From NCBI GenBank assembly GCA_028023455.1, contig JAQFVV010000206.1, positions 777,861 through 841,860 of the forward strand: a stretch of DNA of 64,000 bases. The letters are read 5' to 3'. The notes under the pieces are model-generated. The model was given only the letters and a program-made list of their open reading frames with translations. It made no database searches and was not told the DNA's origin. The first letter of the stretch is position 1. Each line of letters begins with the position of its first letter. A program made the translations under genes and the position numbers. Positions 26,501 through 37,545 of the stretch are shown one piece after another. The stretch comes from Epiperipatus broadwayi (Eukaryota > Onychophora > Udeonychophora > Euonychophora > Peripatidae).

Positions 26501-27844
26501 ACAAGGTTCAATTTTGAACAAAAGTCGACTAGATAAAAATAAACATATGATGAAAATATATAGTTGTCTATTAAGTTGATTATGTTTGCATATTCAATTC
26601 AGTGAGAGTATATATATATATGCATAAGAGGATAAATCTAATTTTCATTCTATTAGACAATCGTCTATTGTAAGCTTGAATAATTGACAGACATAATATG
26701 ATAAGCATTTGATCATTTCAAAATATTTAATCAATTATTTAATGATAATAAATAATATTAATATAAAACAATAACCAAAATATAACACGTGTTCAACTTA
26801 AAATTTTATAAACGAAATTAGATATTATCGCAGACTGTTTCATCCCTAGTACTGTTACTCTCTGCTTATTTTGGACAGTCGTCACTTCATTCTATCGTAA
26901 ATTATTTATTTTTTTTAATATTAACAGAAATCCCAATTTAAGTTGACTTGACATAAATGTATGTTTGTGTTGTTTTTCTATTAAATACTTGATGGTAAAT
27001 TTTATTTTAGAATTACTGTACAATCAATATGACCATCTATTTTTTATATGTTTCTCAAATCATAGACATAAAACAAATAATTCTTGAAATATAAAAATTG
27101 CTAAGGTATTGGTTTTAATATAAATCGATATATTAGAACATTTTTTTAAAATTTCTATTTAATTAATAATTGTTCCTAATTCAGTTTGATACTGATTTTG
27201 TCAAATTAAAAAAAAAAAAAAATTGATTACTTTTTTCATTTGCTTTTTTGTTCAAAAAGGTTACATTTATTTGATACATATATATATAATTCAACCTGTA
27301 AATTCCCCACAAAGTATAAAGACTGAGTGAATTAATGCTCATAAATACATAAAAGCAAAGCTGTATTAACTACGAGTTTTAATAAAGAATTTATTCTGTA
27401 ACAAATTTTAGCTTACTGAAAAGAAAATAGAAACATTTCCAAATAATTCTGAAAATAATTTTAAAATTTTATCTGCTGCAAATTTTAAAAACGAATATCA
27501 TTTTCAAAATTAGAAAGACAGTAATGATGAACTATTTTGAAACATCAATATGGGTTTGTATGATCTTACAAAAAAAAATGTGTATAAAATTTAATCACGA
27601 AGATCTGGTGAAATAACCTTGCTTTAAGAAAACAAAGATTTTTTATGCTTGCTGAAAAACAATGGATATCAATTGCTATTGAGGGTCACTACATATGAAA
27701 GTATATATATTGGAATATAAATAAATATATTCTAAATTCTATATATTGTATCAAACAAGAACAGTTTTTAATAATTGTTATATATATATAATAGAAAATT
27801 CAAAACTGCCTAACATTATACTAGCAATAAATAAAATACAAAAC
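23553..27844. other. AT-rich spacer without recognisable genes
   Basis: No ORF above chance and no repeat I can define. It includes an A18 run near 24026, a poly-T near 24851 and short (AT)n runs. The stretch 24890-24970 is slightly less AT-rich. Confidence 0.6.
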
Positions 27845-28085
27845 CTTAAAACAATACAATACTAGATAAAAATCCAAAATTTTACAAAAATCCTCACACG
27901 ACCATGGTTTCATCTACTAAACAAATAGACCTACTCAAGTGAAAATCAAACTAAAGAAACAACACATATATACAAAACAAACAAATCTTTCTAGAATTCA
28001 TTTCAAAAACCAACTTCCCTTTATATCAAAAGATGTTTTCATAAGATTGATAGCCTCAGATTCAAGAAGGTTTATCATTAAAGCT
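27845..28085 (-). pseudogene. Penelope-like element 3' end, subfamily 2, minus copy
   Basis: An inverted copy, with few differences, of 29110-29347. On the minus strand it encodes the same end as the plus copy (ESEAINLMKTS-like, then an R/K-SWF-type end) and its 3' untranslated part. It faces away from the plus copy. Its continuation upstream is displaced to 28878-28946 by about 790 bp of other sequence. Confidence 0.7.
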
Positions 28086-28877
28086 TCCTTTACTCCTTTC
28101 TTTAACCTTTTAACCGCTAATTATATTATTGGTTGTATGAGGTAAAAATCAAATCTTTTAATTGGCCAACTCACAAACTGAAGACAAAGCCTATTGTTAA
28201 AACATATTCGCCTATAATATTAAATTCAACTCAGATACGTTTATAAAAAGTATATTACTAATTTTTCAGGTTATGAAGAGAACGAAAGTTCTTTCAAAAA
28301 TAAATTGCTATTTATTTATTCTAAAATATTCAATTTCGGCAACATAAAAGCTATAATATAAACAAAAAGGTCCACTTTTACGTTATAGAAAAGTAAATAT
28401 TTCTTTTAAATATTTCTTTAATATTTTTACTAAAATCTTCAATATTTTTCGAAAATAATTTTGTTTTTTTAGTTTTTTTTTTTAAAAACTAGTTTAATTT
28501 CTGAAATTATATTTTTTTAATACTTAAAATTGCATTTGAAATGAAAATCTCAGCATTTTTCTTTATTTTCTTTGATCAGGCGGTTTCTTTGTTCTTTCCA
28601 GCCAATCAGAATGTCTTTTTCGGCTGAGAACATGCTAAGAACCAATCACAAATAATGTTCTTTCTTTGTTTAGGTTTAAATGCGTTTTTTTTTTATTTTT
28701 TACTTGTAAAATAAATTGGAAGAGGGCACCATCTTACAGAACTTTTAAAAACCTATTCAAAACCTATCAAACGAATTTTTTAGCATAAGAACTGGCAGAG
28801 TTAGAGTGATGTCAGATGTCTACGAGGAGCCTCGTAGGAGGCGGGAAAAGGGTTAATTCATCTTTTTATTAAAAAAA
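28086..28877. other. Sequence separating two parts of the minus Penelope-like copy
   Basis: This block of about 790 bp replaces the 41 bp seen at the same place in the plus copy, so it looks like an insertion or a rearrangement. Its right part (28560-28860) is less AT-rich and carries two CCAAT words, an E2F-like GGCGGGAAA and a perfect 8-bp hairpin CTACGAGG/CCTCGTAG at 28820-28837. No ORF was recognised. Confidence 0.5.
28602..28850. promoter_or_regulatory. CCAAT and E2F-like motif group
   Basis: CCAAT occurs at 28602-28606 (in GCCAATCAGA) and 28642-28646 (in ACCAATCACA), about 40 bp apart. GGCGGGAAAAG starts at 28840 and matches the E2F consensus TTTCCCGCC on the minus strand. Such grouping is known from animal cell-cycle promoters. 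There is no mapped transcript here, so function is inference. Confidence 0.25.
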
Positions 28878-29069
28878 AACTGTTGCATTGTCAAACAATA
28901 TTTTATGACCTGTATTCAATACATGAATATATAAAGCTGAGTTATATTGAGCCTTAATGAAAGGGTTAAACTTCATATAAGTAGAGTTAAACATAGGTAT
29001 TATAACTCAGCTTTATATATTCATGTATTGAATACAGGTCATAAAATATTGTTTGGCAATGCAATAGTT
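28878..29069. repeat. Near-perfect 69-bp inverted repeat within the Penelope-like pair
   Basis: Arms 28878-28946 and 29001-29069 differ at about one position. The arms are coding-derived: the right one encodes YNSALYIHVLNTGHKILFGN on the plus strand and the left one the same on the minus strand. The hairpin is therefore the meeting point of two divergent Penelope-like copies. Confidence 0.85.
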
Positions 29070-29347
29070 ATTTTTTATGAAAAGAATGAAGTAAAGATAA
29101 GTGTAAATGAAACTTTAATGATAAAACTTCTTGAATCTGAGGCTATCAATCTTATGAAGACATCTTTTGATATAAAGCGAAGTTGGTTTTTGCAATAAAT
29201 TATGGAAAGGTTTATTTGTTTTGCATATATATGTTGCTTCTTTAGTTGATTTTCACTTGAGAAGGTCTATTTGTTTAGTAGATAAAATCATAGTTGTGTA
29301 AAGATTTTGGTAAAATTTTGGATTTTTATTTAGTATTGTATTATTTT
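28947..29347 (+). pseudogene. Penelope-like element GIY-YIG C-terminal fragment, subfamily 2, plus copy
   Basis: An open frame at 28947-29198 (83 aa) matches the end of the GIY-YIG endonuclease domain of Penelope-like elements. It reads SLNERVKLHISRVKHRYYN, then SALYIHVLNTGHKI, then ESEAINL, and ends RSWF. In the family this region holds an R..EH segment, a sAl.eHv..tGH.i segment and a terminal SW; the catalytic GIY and YIG strands are upstream and missing here. The frame is intact but truncated. The 3' untranslated part reaches about 29347. Its twin on the minus strand starts from the same point, giving a head-to-head arrangement. Confidence 0.7.
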
Positions 29348-29780
29348 ATCATTTTGCATATATATAATGTGCCAAGGCCAAATTGGCACATGTATATAAA
29401 ATAATTTTGTCGTAAAAAAATTATTAAAACAAAAAAATCTTTCGCAAAAGAGTTTGAAATAAAAGTTGAAAAATCATTGATTTAAAGTGGGAAGGGGGTT
29501 TTCTTAAAGTTAAACTGAAGGTTTTATAAAAAGGAAGTAAAGAGTTTATTATTATTAATGAAATACAATTTAAAAGCTTTTAAAAAATATATAAATCTCT
29601 TCATTTATATTAAAGAAGAAAAATAATCTTAAAACTAGTTTTGATGTGTAGAGTAAAATTATATATGTGTGTGCGAATGTAAAATAAATGTATCAGTATT
29701 AAATGTTATAAATAAATGAAAAATGTATTAAAAAAAAAAAAACACAGCGGTGCGCTACTAATTAAAGATATGAAAACAAC
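29348..29780. other. AT-rich spacer
   Basis: No gene signal. It holds a small hairpin, TGTGCCAAGGCCAAATTGGC, near 29369 and an A-run at 29732-29743. Confidence 0.55.
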
Positions 29781-30048
29781 ATAAACAGTGAGGATTGCCA
29801 ATTCCTCTACAAACTTTATGATTAATGCTTAGCCAGAGCCAGCACTTAAAATATCTCTGTCAGGAACCCCTCCCCAAACCCCTGACCATGGTTTCATGCT
29901 TTGGCACACCTCAGAGAGGTGTCAGGGTAGCACAAAACCATGGTCAGGGGTTTGGGGAGGGGTTCCTGACAGAGATATTTTAAGTGCTGGCTCTGGTTAA
30001 GCATTTATCATAAAGCTTGTAGAGGAATTGGCAATCCTCACTGTTTAT
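29781..30048. repeat. GC-richer long hairpin, arms about 113 bp
   Basis: Arms 29781-29893 and 29936-30048 are inverted copies. The inner part is GC-rich (CCCCTCCCCAAACCCCTGAC with its complement) and the outer end reads ATAAACAGTGAGGATTGCCA. The 42-nt loop contains a further small stem, CACCTC/GAGGTG. A transcript would form a very stable hairpin. It may be a MITE-like element; a structured RNA source cannot be excluded. Confidence 0.85.
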
Positions 30049-30242
30049 AACTTACAAGCTTAAGAGATAGGGCCATGTGATCTATGAATTGATCTATGAC
30101 TCTTATTTTGATGAAAACAACATGTTTTGAAATAGCTACTACTAATTAAACAATCAATCAAAAAACACATTGTCTTAGGATTAATTGCTAAAGAATTTCG
30201 ACAACAGATATTTGCCAGAGGATATCAAAAGGAAAACACTTC

Positions 30243-30257
30243 ATTGGTATAAATACG
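30243..30257 (+). promoter_or_regulatory. TATA-box-like element next to an inverted CCAAT
   Basis: ATTGG (inverted CCAAT) is followed directly by TATAAATAC at about 30248. It lies about 90 bp upstream of the candidate exon at 30341, leaving room for a start site near 30280. In DNA this AT-rich, TATA words are common; the downstream balanced sequence is what makes this one of interest. Confidence 0.35.
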
Positions 30258-30340
30258 GAACATTTTATCGGACAATGAGTTAAGAGAATTTTATTCAGTC
30301 TAGTTTGCAGTGACAGTCTTGATAACAGTGCATTTTTATT

Positions 30341-30614
30341 ATGAATCCAGAAACAAACATGCATTGTTGAGCAGCTTTTGGAAATATACGCTCGTGCTCC
30401 AGCCTTTTTAGTCCAACAAGATCATCAAAACCTGCTTGTGAAATAATGTCTGCATTACAACTCAGAAATCCTCTGTCAAACGTTCAACTGTCTTCAAGAA
30501 TAAGACCAATGGATTCACACAAATCTCTTCAAGAAACATCCAAATCTAACCGGTTAGATATAATCCATCAAAAGCAGTCAACAACAAGCAATATCCCTGT
30601 TCCAAAAATCCTAG
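30341..30614 (+). pseudogene. Candidate first coding exon with one in-frame stop, possibly cyclin-like
   Basis: From ATG at 30341 the frame reads MNPETNMHC, a TGA, then AAFGNIRSCSSLFSPTRSS and on to IPVPKIL with no further stop until past a donor-like AG|GTAAAC at 30614/30615. The base composition is much more balanced than around it. The stop followed by AAFGNI would, with one C-to-T change reversed (CGA to TGA), resemble the cyclin destruction box RxxLGxI; a second RxxL word is RNPL. The polar, Ser/Thr-rich remainder fits a disordered N-terminus. An open frame also starts at an inner ATG (30446). No cyclin box was found downstream. This could be a real exon using the inner ATG, or a pseudogene. 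The family call is weak. Confidence 0.3.
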
Positions 30615-31034
30615 GTAAACATTTATTTATTATCATTTATACGTAGTAGACACCGCTGTAATTTGTAAATATTCAAGATTCAAATTATATGAACTCTTAT
30701 CATACATAAAATGAACTATTGATATGTGTGTTTAAGTTTCAAATGCTATTAATGCTTTATTATTATGAGTTAATATGTGCGTGATCATTATATCAGTGTT
30801 ATTAGTTAAAATAGATAAATACCAGTGTTCTATTATTAAAATCTACAAGAATATTTAAACTAGTTTAGAAATGTTAATTTAAAATGTGTGTGTATTATTA
30901 AATTATAAAGATGTTTAAATTTAGTAAATTAATGTTAGTTAATAAATTGTCTTTAAAAATTAAACTCTATTTGTCAGTCAATTCTTTTTATCAATCTCTT
31001 CTTACCAATATTTTATTATTGATTAAAGTTAGAC

Positions 31035-31262
31035 TGAGCTAGTTAAGGGAATTGTTTTCAAGCACTGGATTATGAGCCTACTGCCCGAATACATTAGTCT
31101 TCAGACTAAATGGCGCCCCAGGGGTTTACCCCGAAACAAATAAAGTATTTGGATAGTAGGGGTTTGAATCTAGCAGCCGAGATGGGCCATTGTTGATAGT
31201 TAAAGCTATCAATAAGATCTCCCATTTTGCTCGAACGTGCCGGTTCGTTCACGTAACCTTTA
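31035..31262. ncRNA. GC-rich, fold-rich island of unknown nature
   Basis: About 230 bp stand out from the AT-rich surroundings and contain several small stems in series: TTAGTCT-TC-AGACTAA at about 31093, CCCC/GGGG at about 31117-31132, TTGATAG/CTATCAA at about 31192-31211, and ACGTG/CACGT at about 31234-31252 around CGGTTCGTT. Words resembling pol III B boxes occur (GGGTTTGAATC at 31159, CCGGTTCGTTC at 31240). No ORF. It could be a structured RNA gene or a SINE; I recognise neither. Confidence 0.35.
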
Positions 31263-31408
31263 TAAGATTATAAATGTATTATGAAGGAGTTTGAAGCCGG
31301 CCAAAACTTATATATACGTATAAGTAGGTGGTTTCAGCGGTTCATACAATATATATATATAATAAAAAAATATTAAAATAAGAATCTGAATGCAAACAAC
31401 ATTAAGTT

Positions 31409-31672
31409 AAGATGTGATATGTTGGACTATTTCCATCATTTATGAGTGAATATTGAATGTATAGAAAATTTTAAACTTTATTTAAACTTTTCAAATACAA
31501 ACAACTTGTTAGTAATAACACACAAATAGACAATACAGGTTAGTGTATTGTCTATTTGTGTGTTATTACTAACAAGTTGTTTGTATTTGGAAAGTTTAAA
31601 TAAAGTTTAAAATTTTCTATACATTCAATATTCACTCATAAATGATGGAAATAATCCAACATATCACATCTT
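31409..31672. repeat. Long near-perfect hairpin, 128-bp arms and 8-nt loop
   Basis: Arms 31409-31536 and 31545-31672 match almost throughout (outer end AAGATGTGATATGTTGGA; tip ACACAAATAGACAATAC). The flanks carry similar direct words (CAAACAACATTAAGTTA at 31394, CAAATAATATTAAGTTA at 31699). A relic half-copy is at 32553-32690. Confidence 0.9.
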
Positions 31673-32552
31673 ATAATATACCATCATTACAAACCTTCAG
31701 ACAAATAATATTAAGTTATGAATATTATTTATAAAAGAATTATATTACTTATTGTAATTCTTTATATATAAGATACAACGAAAAATCAACAATGGATAGT
31801 TTAAATTGCAATGTATTAAAGTATTTCACATAAATTATACTATGAAGAAACATGTTAATATTAAATCAATAAGAAATATTCATTTGCAACATTGCAAATT
31901 TGTTTTGGTTTCTAAGGTATGAGATAGATTTATTTATTAGTGCAAAATCTGTTAATTATCAGAGGAAACGTTTATAATGAATAAGTACTTACCTATTTTT
32001 AGTATGGTGACAAATAAGATTAACCAAATTTGAATAAATTTTCATTCACCATTTTAATGAATGCCATATAGCATCTTAATGAATTTACATATATGGAAAA
32101 GATGTAGAAGATCCAGTAATTTTAAAACTTAAAAGTTCTAAAACTAGGTATGAAATATTACTTCTATTAATATATTCTCCAACCAAATCGCAGCATAGCT
32201 TTCTGCCATAATTTTCTGCTTCTGGGTTGTACTAAATAATTTTCTCCAAAACCATCTATTGTGACTTTAATTAATTAATATAGCATTAGTGTTCTTTGAT
32301 ATTGCAATTTTTACAATAGATTGTTTTAAAATAAATATCGAGAAACTTTATTTACTCAATTTATAATAATCAGAAAAGCTAATAATTTAAAACATAATAT
32401 AGTAAATAGAAAAATAAAATAAATCCTAATATTATAAAAAAAATAGCTTGTTGTTTGCTCCTGAAAAATGAAGATAATAAACATGAACTTGTAGTTTTTT
32501 GTGTGTGTTTTTCTGAAGGTTTGTGATGATGGTGTTCTAGCTGTATTTTTAT

Positions 32553-32690
32553 ATTGGACTATTTCCATTATCTAATATGTGTGTTGAATGTCTTTAGAAA
32601 AGTTTAATTTTTAGTTAAATATTACAAATGCATTCAACTGTTAGTAATATCACAGCAAACAGATTAGTATATGCACCAACTGTTAGTAAT
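32553..32690 (+). repeat. Diverged half-copy of the 31.4-kb hairpin
   Basis: ATTGGACTATTTCCATTATC, then a TGTTGAATGT-like word, AAGTTTAATTTTTAGTTAAA and ACTGTTAGTAATATCAC follow the order of the left arm at 31425-31520. The mirror arm is missing. Confidence 0.65.
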
Positions 32691-32778
32691 ATCACAGCAG
32701 TTTGCAAAAGGGGGTATATAAAAATATTTTTCTTCTTTCTCCTTTGCTTATGTATTGATTTCTATATTTACATATACC

Positions 32779-32944
32779 ATTTCCAACCTTCTTATACACT
32801 TAACAATAGTATTTTTATATCATAGATTTACTCTTATAGTTTTGACTGTAGGACATCACTGATGATGATTGGAAGACAGTAAAAACTGTAAGAGTAAAAT
32901 TTTGGTATAGAAAATAGTATTATGTGTATAAGAAGGTTGAAAAT
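32779..32944. repeat. Inverted repeat, arms about 70 bp
   Basis: The left arm ATTTCCAACCTTCTTATACA pairs with the right arm end TGTATAAGAAGGTTGAAAAT. The inner words are TTTACTCTTATAGTTTTGACTG and its approximate complement. Short central loop around 32850-32876. Non-coding. Confidence 0.75.
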
Positions 32945-33507
32945 AGCATGATATAAAAATATTCTTATTACATATTATTCATCAATGTCTATGGGTAATT
33001 TTAATGAAAAGTAAGCCAAAAACTGTGTTAAGTATTGTTAATATTATTAACCAAACGGCAAAAAATATAGTAAAAATACGATGTCAAAGATTGCAATTCA
33101 TATTAATAATTTTTATTAGTCATGACTAGAGTTTATCCCCCAGGTGTTAAAAGCATATAGAAACTAGTCCCTACCTTGCATGAGCATGGCATAGAGAAAA
33201 TTAAATTACAGATATATTATAACAATTCATTTGCATCTGGGTCTCATTTTATGCAGATTTTTTTAATGCAATTTTGAAGTTATGTGATTCATGTTTCTTC
33301 TTAATATTTGTTTATGTGGGTTTTCTTTTATGTGATAAATAAGTTTATATTTCACTATATTTATTAGATATTAAGAAATTTAAATTATTAATAACTTATT
33401 TTGCCTTTTTTTAAAATATAACATTATATTAGCAGCTAATGTGAATATTACCTGAAACTATTTAGAATCTTCATTTTTACGTAAATAACCTACTTATACT
33501 TGTGAGT

Positions 33508-33659
<152 letters not shown>

Positions 33660-33676
33660 GATTTATACTTATGAGT

Positions 33677-35159
33677 ATAAAAATATTGCAATAAATATTT
33701 AAAATTTTAAACTTTTAAAACATTTTGTTAGATATAACAGAAGTAAATATTCTTTTAGATTTTAAAAAATAATCAGATTTAACTGTTGATTTTGTAAACT
33801 GAAAATAATCTTTCTAATGATAATGTATAATCTTTTTGTTTTGATTGTGATCTCATTTTTTTAATATAAAAACAAAATGTGAACATTTAAAATTTATTTC
33901 AGTAGTAAACAAAAATATCTATCAAATAAAGACAAATGTATTATTTTCTGATAAGTAATATGCATTTAATAATAGATTTTATATTGATGTGTGAGACAAA
34001 GAAAAACATCAAAAAAATGCTGAAATCTGAGAGTTTGCTGCAATGAACAACCTCTTAAATTCCAACCAGAGAGCTAAATAGTTATATGTCTATATATTGC
34101 AAGCCTTATAAACAATTAGTAAAACCATCATCTGAAAGTTTAATCACCGATTATATTATTGACAGAAAACCATTAGCACAGCACAAGACTGAAGGTAATG
34201 CTAGTTATACTTCCTCTTGTGATAAATCTGATTTCTTCACAATTCACAAACAAACTGCCTATTGTCAAATAGCAATAATGATTAAAATATGTATGAAAAA
34301 TGTAAAATTAAATACTGTAGTTAATAAAAAAGTAAAAAAAAAGTTTGTCTTGTATCAATTTTTTTCAAATATTTGAAATTTTTTATTAGTCATACTTTAT
34401 TTCCATATTTTTTTAATGTAAATTTTAAAGTATTTTTTTCTTGTTGCTTTGCTTTTATGCAATTTCTGAAAATTACTGAATGTATCCCCCATTTTTCAAG
34501 GGACATTAGATATATTTTTGTGCAATTTTTTTAATGCAGGTTTTCTGCATAACCTATCTACTGCATAAAAAAAGACACAGGTGTACTTTGTAATAAACTT
34601 GATCTAATTTCAGTTAATTCTTATATTTTATATAGTTCAAAAAAGTTGATTGAAAATAGATTTTATTTTGAAATTAGTAGAATTCATTATCAAAAGTGTT
34701 TGGTGAGCATAGATAAAAAAGAGCAGCAACAAAAATAAAGAAAATTGTGAACAAATATTTAAAGCAATATTATTTTTTAATGCTGAATAATGTGACCAAA
34801 ATTGGTGATATTAAATTAAAAAAATACTAGTAATTTTAGTTATAATAAAATTTTAATTTATAAGATTTCAAATACAATGTATGCTACAGTTTCATCACTA
34901 TTATCATTGTATTAAATTATTTTATCATTGCCATTATTGTCAAGGTAAGAATTAATCATTGAATGTAGGTAGTATTTTAGCCAGTGCCATGAAACAGTGC
35001 ACTATGATCAATAATTTTAGTTTCTATCAAAGTCAATTAAAACAATTTAAATAATATTTTATTTCTACAAATGCAGACGGTATTGAAATAAACTGAGAGA
35101 GTGCAAACATCTCAAACATTTAGCCAATTATTTGTAGAGACTATATCATTATATTTTCA
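33677..35159. other. AT-rich spacer with one 96-codon open frame of unknown meaning
   Basis: The frame at 34086-34376 (plus) encodes a lysine- and serine-rich peptide without recognisable domain; its second half is low complexity (KKVKKKF). I do not treat it as a gene. No other signal was seen. Confidence 0.45.
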
Positions 35160-35600
35160 GTTTAAGTATAAAATAGAGCCAGAACAAACCCTCCCCTCAA
35201 ATTGTATATAATATTACCCGCCCTCAAACTGGCTGTAAGACAACATATTGTGATGAAACTTGGGCCACAGTAAACAATAGAGTAGCATAACACTTAGATG
35301 TGTACAATAGAGTGGTAAACAAAAATGAAGGCAATTCAATATTTGCAGAACACCAAAAAACATTTAATCATAAAATTGAACCTTCTAGCACCAAAATTGT
35401 CTGCAAAGAAAGAAATGACACCAAAAGAAAAATAAAAGAAGCATATTTTATTGTAAACAACCAAACACCATCACTCAAAGGGATGCCTGCTTTACAATTT
35501 CTAAAAAATGGACAGGATAATGATTTGCATAAATTTGCATTCATTACATTTACACATAATAATAGCTATGAATATGGAGAAAACATATTCTGAAAGCACT
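35160..35600 (+). pseudogene. Penelope-like element GIY-YIG domain fragment, subfamily 1
   Basis: Reading from about 35162, the plus strand gives KIEPEQTLPSNCIYNITRPQ, TGCKTTYCDETWATVNNRVA, a stop, then an open frame to 35593. That frame reads YNRVVNKNEGNSIFAEHQ, then a TFNHKIEPSSTKIVC-type word and KERNDTKRKIKEAYFIVNN. The order YxxE, R, H, AEH, kIvc.E.n..KRKikEA is that of the GIY-YIG endonuclease ending Penelope-like proteins. The same residues occur in the relics at 60-62.9 kb, so this is one subfamily. The reverse transcriptase is absent; the copy is 5'-truncated and has at least one stop. Confidence 0.75.
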
Positions 35601-36179
35601 AAGCTAAATGTTATTTGTGAAAATTTTTATTAACTTCACCTATATACATTTAAAGTGTATCATAAGTTTTTAAATATTTTAATGAATACCTAATGGAATG
35701 CTATTTGAGCTTTGCTGATAACATTTTCACAGTTAGCAATGTATAGCATCTCTTTAATCTTTTTATTGATATTCAAATTCAACACAAATCTCTAATTTTT
35801 TCTGAGTTGAATAAAATATGCATGCTTGTTTTTATAATATAAAAAAACTAACTTATATCTTGCATTCTTTTTAGTTTTATCTTGCATGTAAAATCCTTAC
35901 TTTCTCTGTTATCTGATTGGTTTATGGATGAATGTTTGTCCAGTATCATATGTCAAATTCATAACCACTGCATTTATGTGAAGGAAGTAATAAGAAATCA
36001 GTACATGTACTTTTAACTACAGAGGTATAGTACTTAAATTACATGTCACAATAAATTTTAAAAAACTATTATGTTCAATCATATTTTACACTGTTAAAAT
36101 CACATATAAAATATGCAGGTAAGGACAGCCTTTCAAGCTGGGCATTTATTTATATAATATCTTTTGCTTAATTTACATT

Positions 36180-36920
36180 AAATCTTAATTTATTTATTTT
36201 TTTTGGTAAAACAACCAATTAAAAAAAAGCATTACAAAAATGATGGTCTAAAAGCCCCGAGAAAATAATGCTATCAAAGCAGTCATTACTTTGGCATTCA
36301 ACTGATTTCAACTAGCATACTTGGTGGTTCCTGGTAGAGCATCTTGAACCACTGGCAGCCAATGAGCTAGCTTGGCTACTGTTTGTGTGTTACATGATGA
36401 AGGTTGCCAGGCACTTCCTGAAACAGTCACAAATGCCAATTCATAATTCAGTATTAAGGTGTTCCATGTTTTCATCATTTGTCAATCCCCCACTATAGTA
36501 CAGATGAACAACATACTCAGAAATGTTTAGTATATATATTAAATCTTGAAGATAATTTATTAAAACAACCAATTAAAAAAATATTACAAATATTGTAACT
36601 ATTAGTAAAGCTAAAAAAAAACTATTATGTTTGTTTGTGAAACTGTTGAAATATTAAATATATATATATATTTAATTCAGAAGTCACTCCAGTAAGTATA
36701 CAATTGTGTCATAATGCTGTCAAATATAACAGATACATTTAAAATTTTAATTTAGTTTTATTAAAATGCTTTCATTGTCTGTCAATTCCATAATATAGTT
36801 CAGATAAATAACATACTCAGTAATGTTTAGTAAACAAAACCCAAAACATTCTTTATAGTAAATCTTTAAAAAAATTGTTAAAGCAATTAATTAAAAAAAT
36901 ATTATAAATATTAGGTTTAA
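36180..36920. repeat. Diverged direct repeats, period about 310-350 bp
   Basis: AAAACAACCAATTAAAAAAA recurs near 36210 and 36564, and as AAGCAATTAATTAAAAAAAT near 36880. GTCAATC(C), TATAGTACAGATGAACAACA and TACTCAGAAATGTTTAGTA near 36481-36530 recur at about 36780-36832. The first unit carries a less AT-rich segment at 36290-36430. Confidence 0.6.
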
Positions 36921-37369
36921 TAATATGTATTATGAAGAATTTAATGTGAAGAAAGTAATGATATCAAATTAAACATATTAAAGTGACCTCTTTTCAAAAG
37001 ATTGAGTACAACTGGTAATATAATAATTTATAATTTCTGGTTCTTATAATAATATTAGGGAAATATATATATAAACAGCTAATTTAAAAGATTATTGTTT
37101 TTTTTTTCAATTTTACTCAAAGTATTAGTAATAAGTCTACTTAGGCCAGTAGTGAATAAAAGCTTATAATCAAATTCTAAATGCAGATTTTTTAAATTTT
37201 TGAAATATCTGATTTATTATATATGAAGATAATAAAGTTTCACAGATTATTACATATAAATATGTATGGAATATATACATAATTAGAAGATTTTTCTGGA
37301 TTTTATCAATGTAAATATTTAATATTAAAATACAATTATAATGTATATACTTAACCTAGATGTAATTAA

Positions 37370-37440
37370 ATGGGATATATTGGATAGAGTAGATAACTCT
37401 AGGTAGTTTGAAAGTCTGGGTTCAAATAGCCTTTAATTAC
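37370..37440 (-). repeat. End fragment of the roughly 460-bp repeat, inverted
   Basis: GGATAGAGTAGATAACTCTA and GTAGTTTGAAAGTCTGGGTT are the complement of the unit start seen at 38580 and 49490 (AGACTTTCAAGCTCCCT, CCACTCCATC). Only this end is present. Confidence 0.55.
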
Positions 37441-37545
37441 AATTTAAATATTGAATTTATAATGAGAATTTCTGAGTATAATTTCTAAAAATATACATGA
37501 TTTTTACAAATTTCAATATTTATGTCTGTGTGCATATATATATTC

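Noticed and set aside
27939-28145. 68-aa plus-strand frame
   Set aside because: It lies antisense to the minus-strand Penelope-like end; the coding sense is the other strand.
30368-30370. Selenocysteine TGA in the candidate exon
   Set aside because: A stop arising from CGA is simpler, and no SECIS-like element could be identified by eye.
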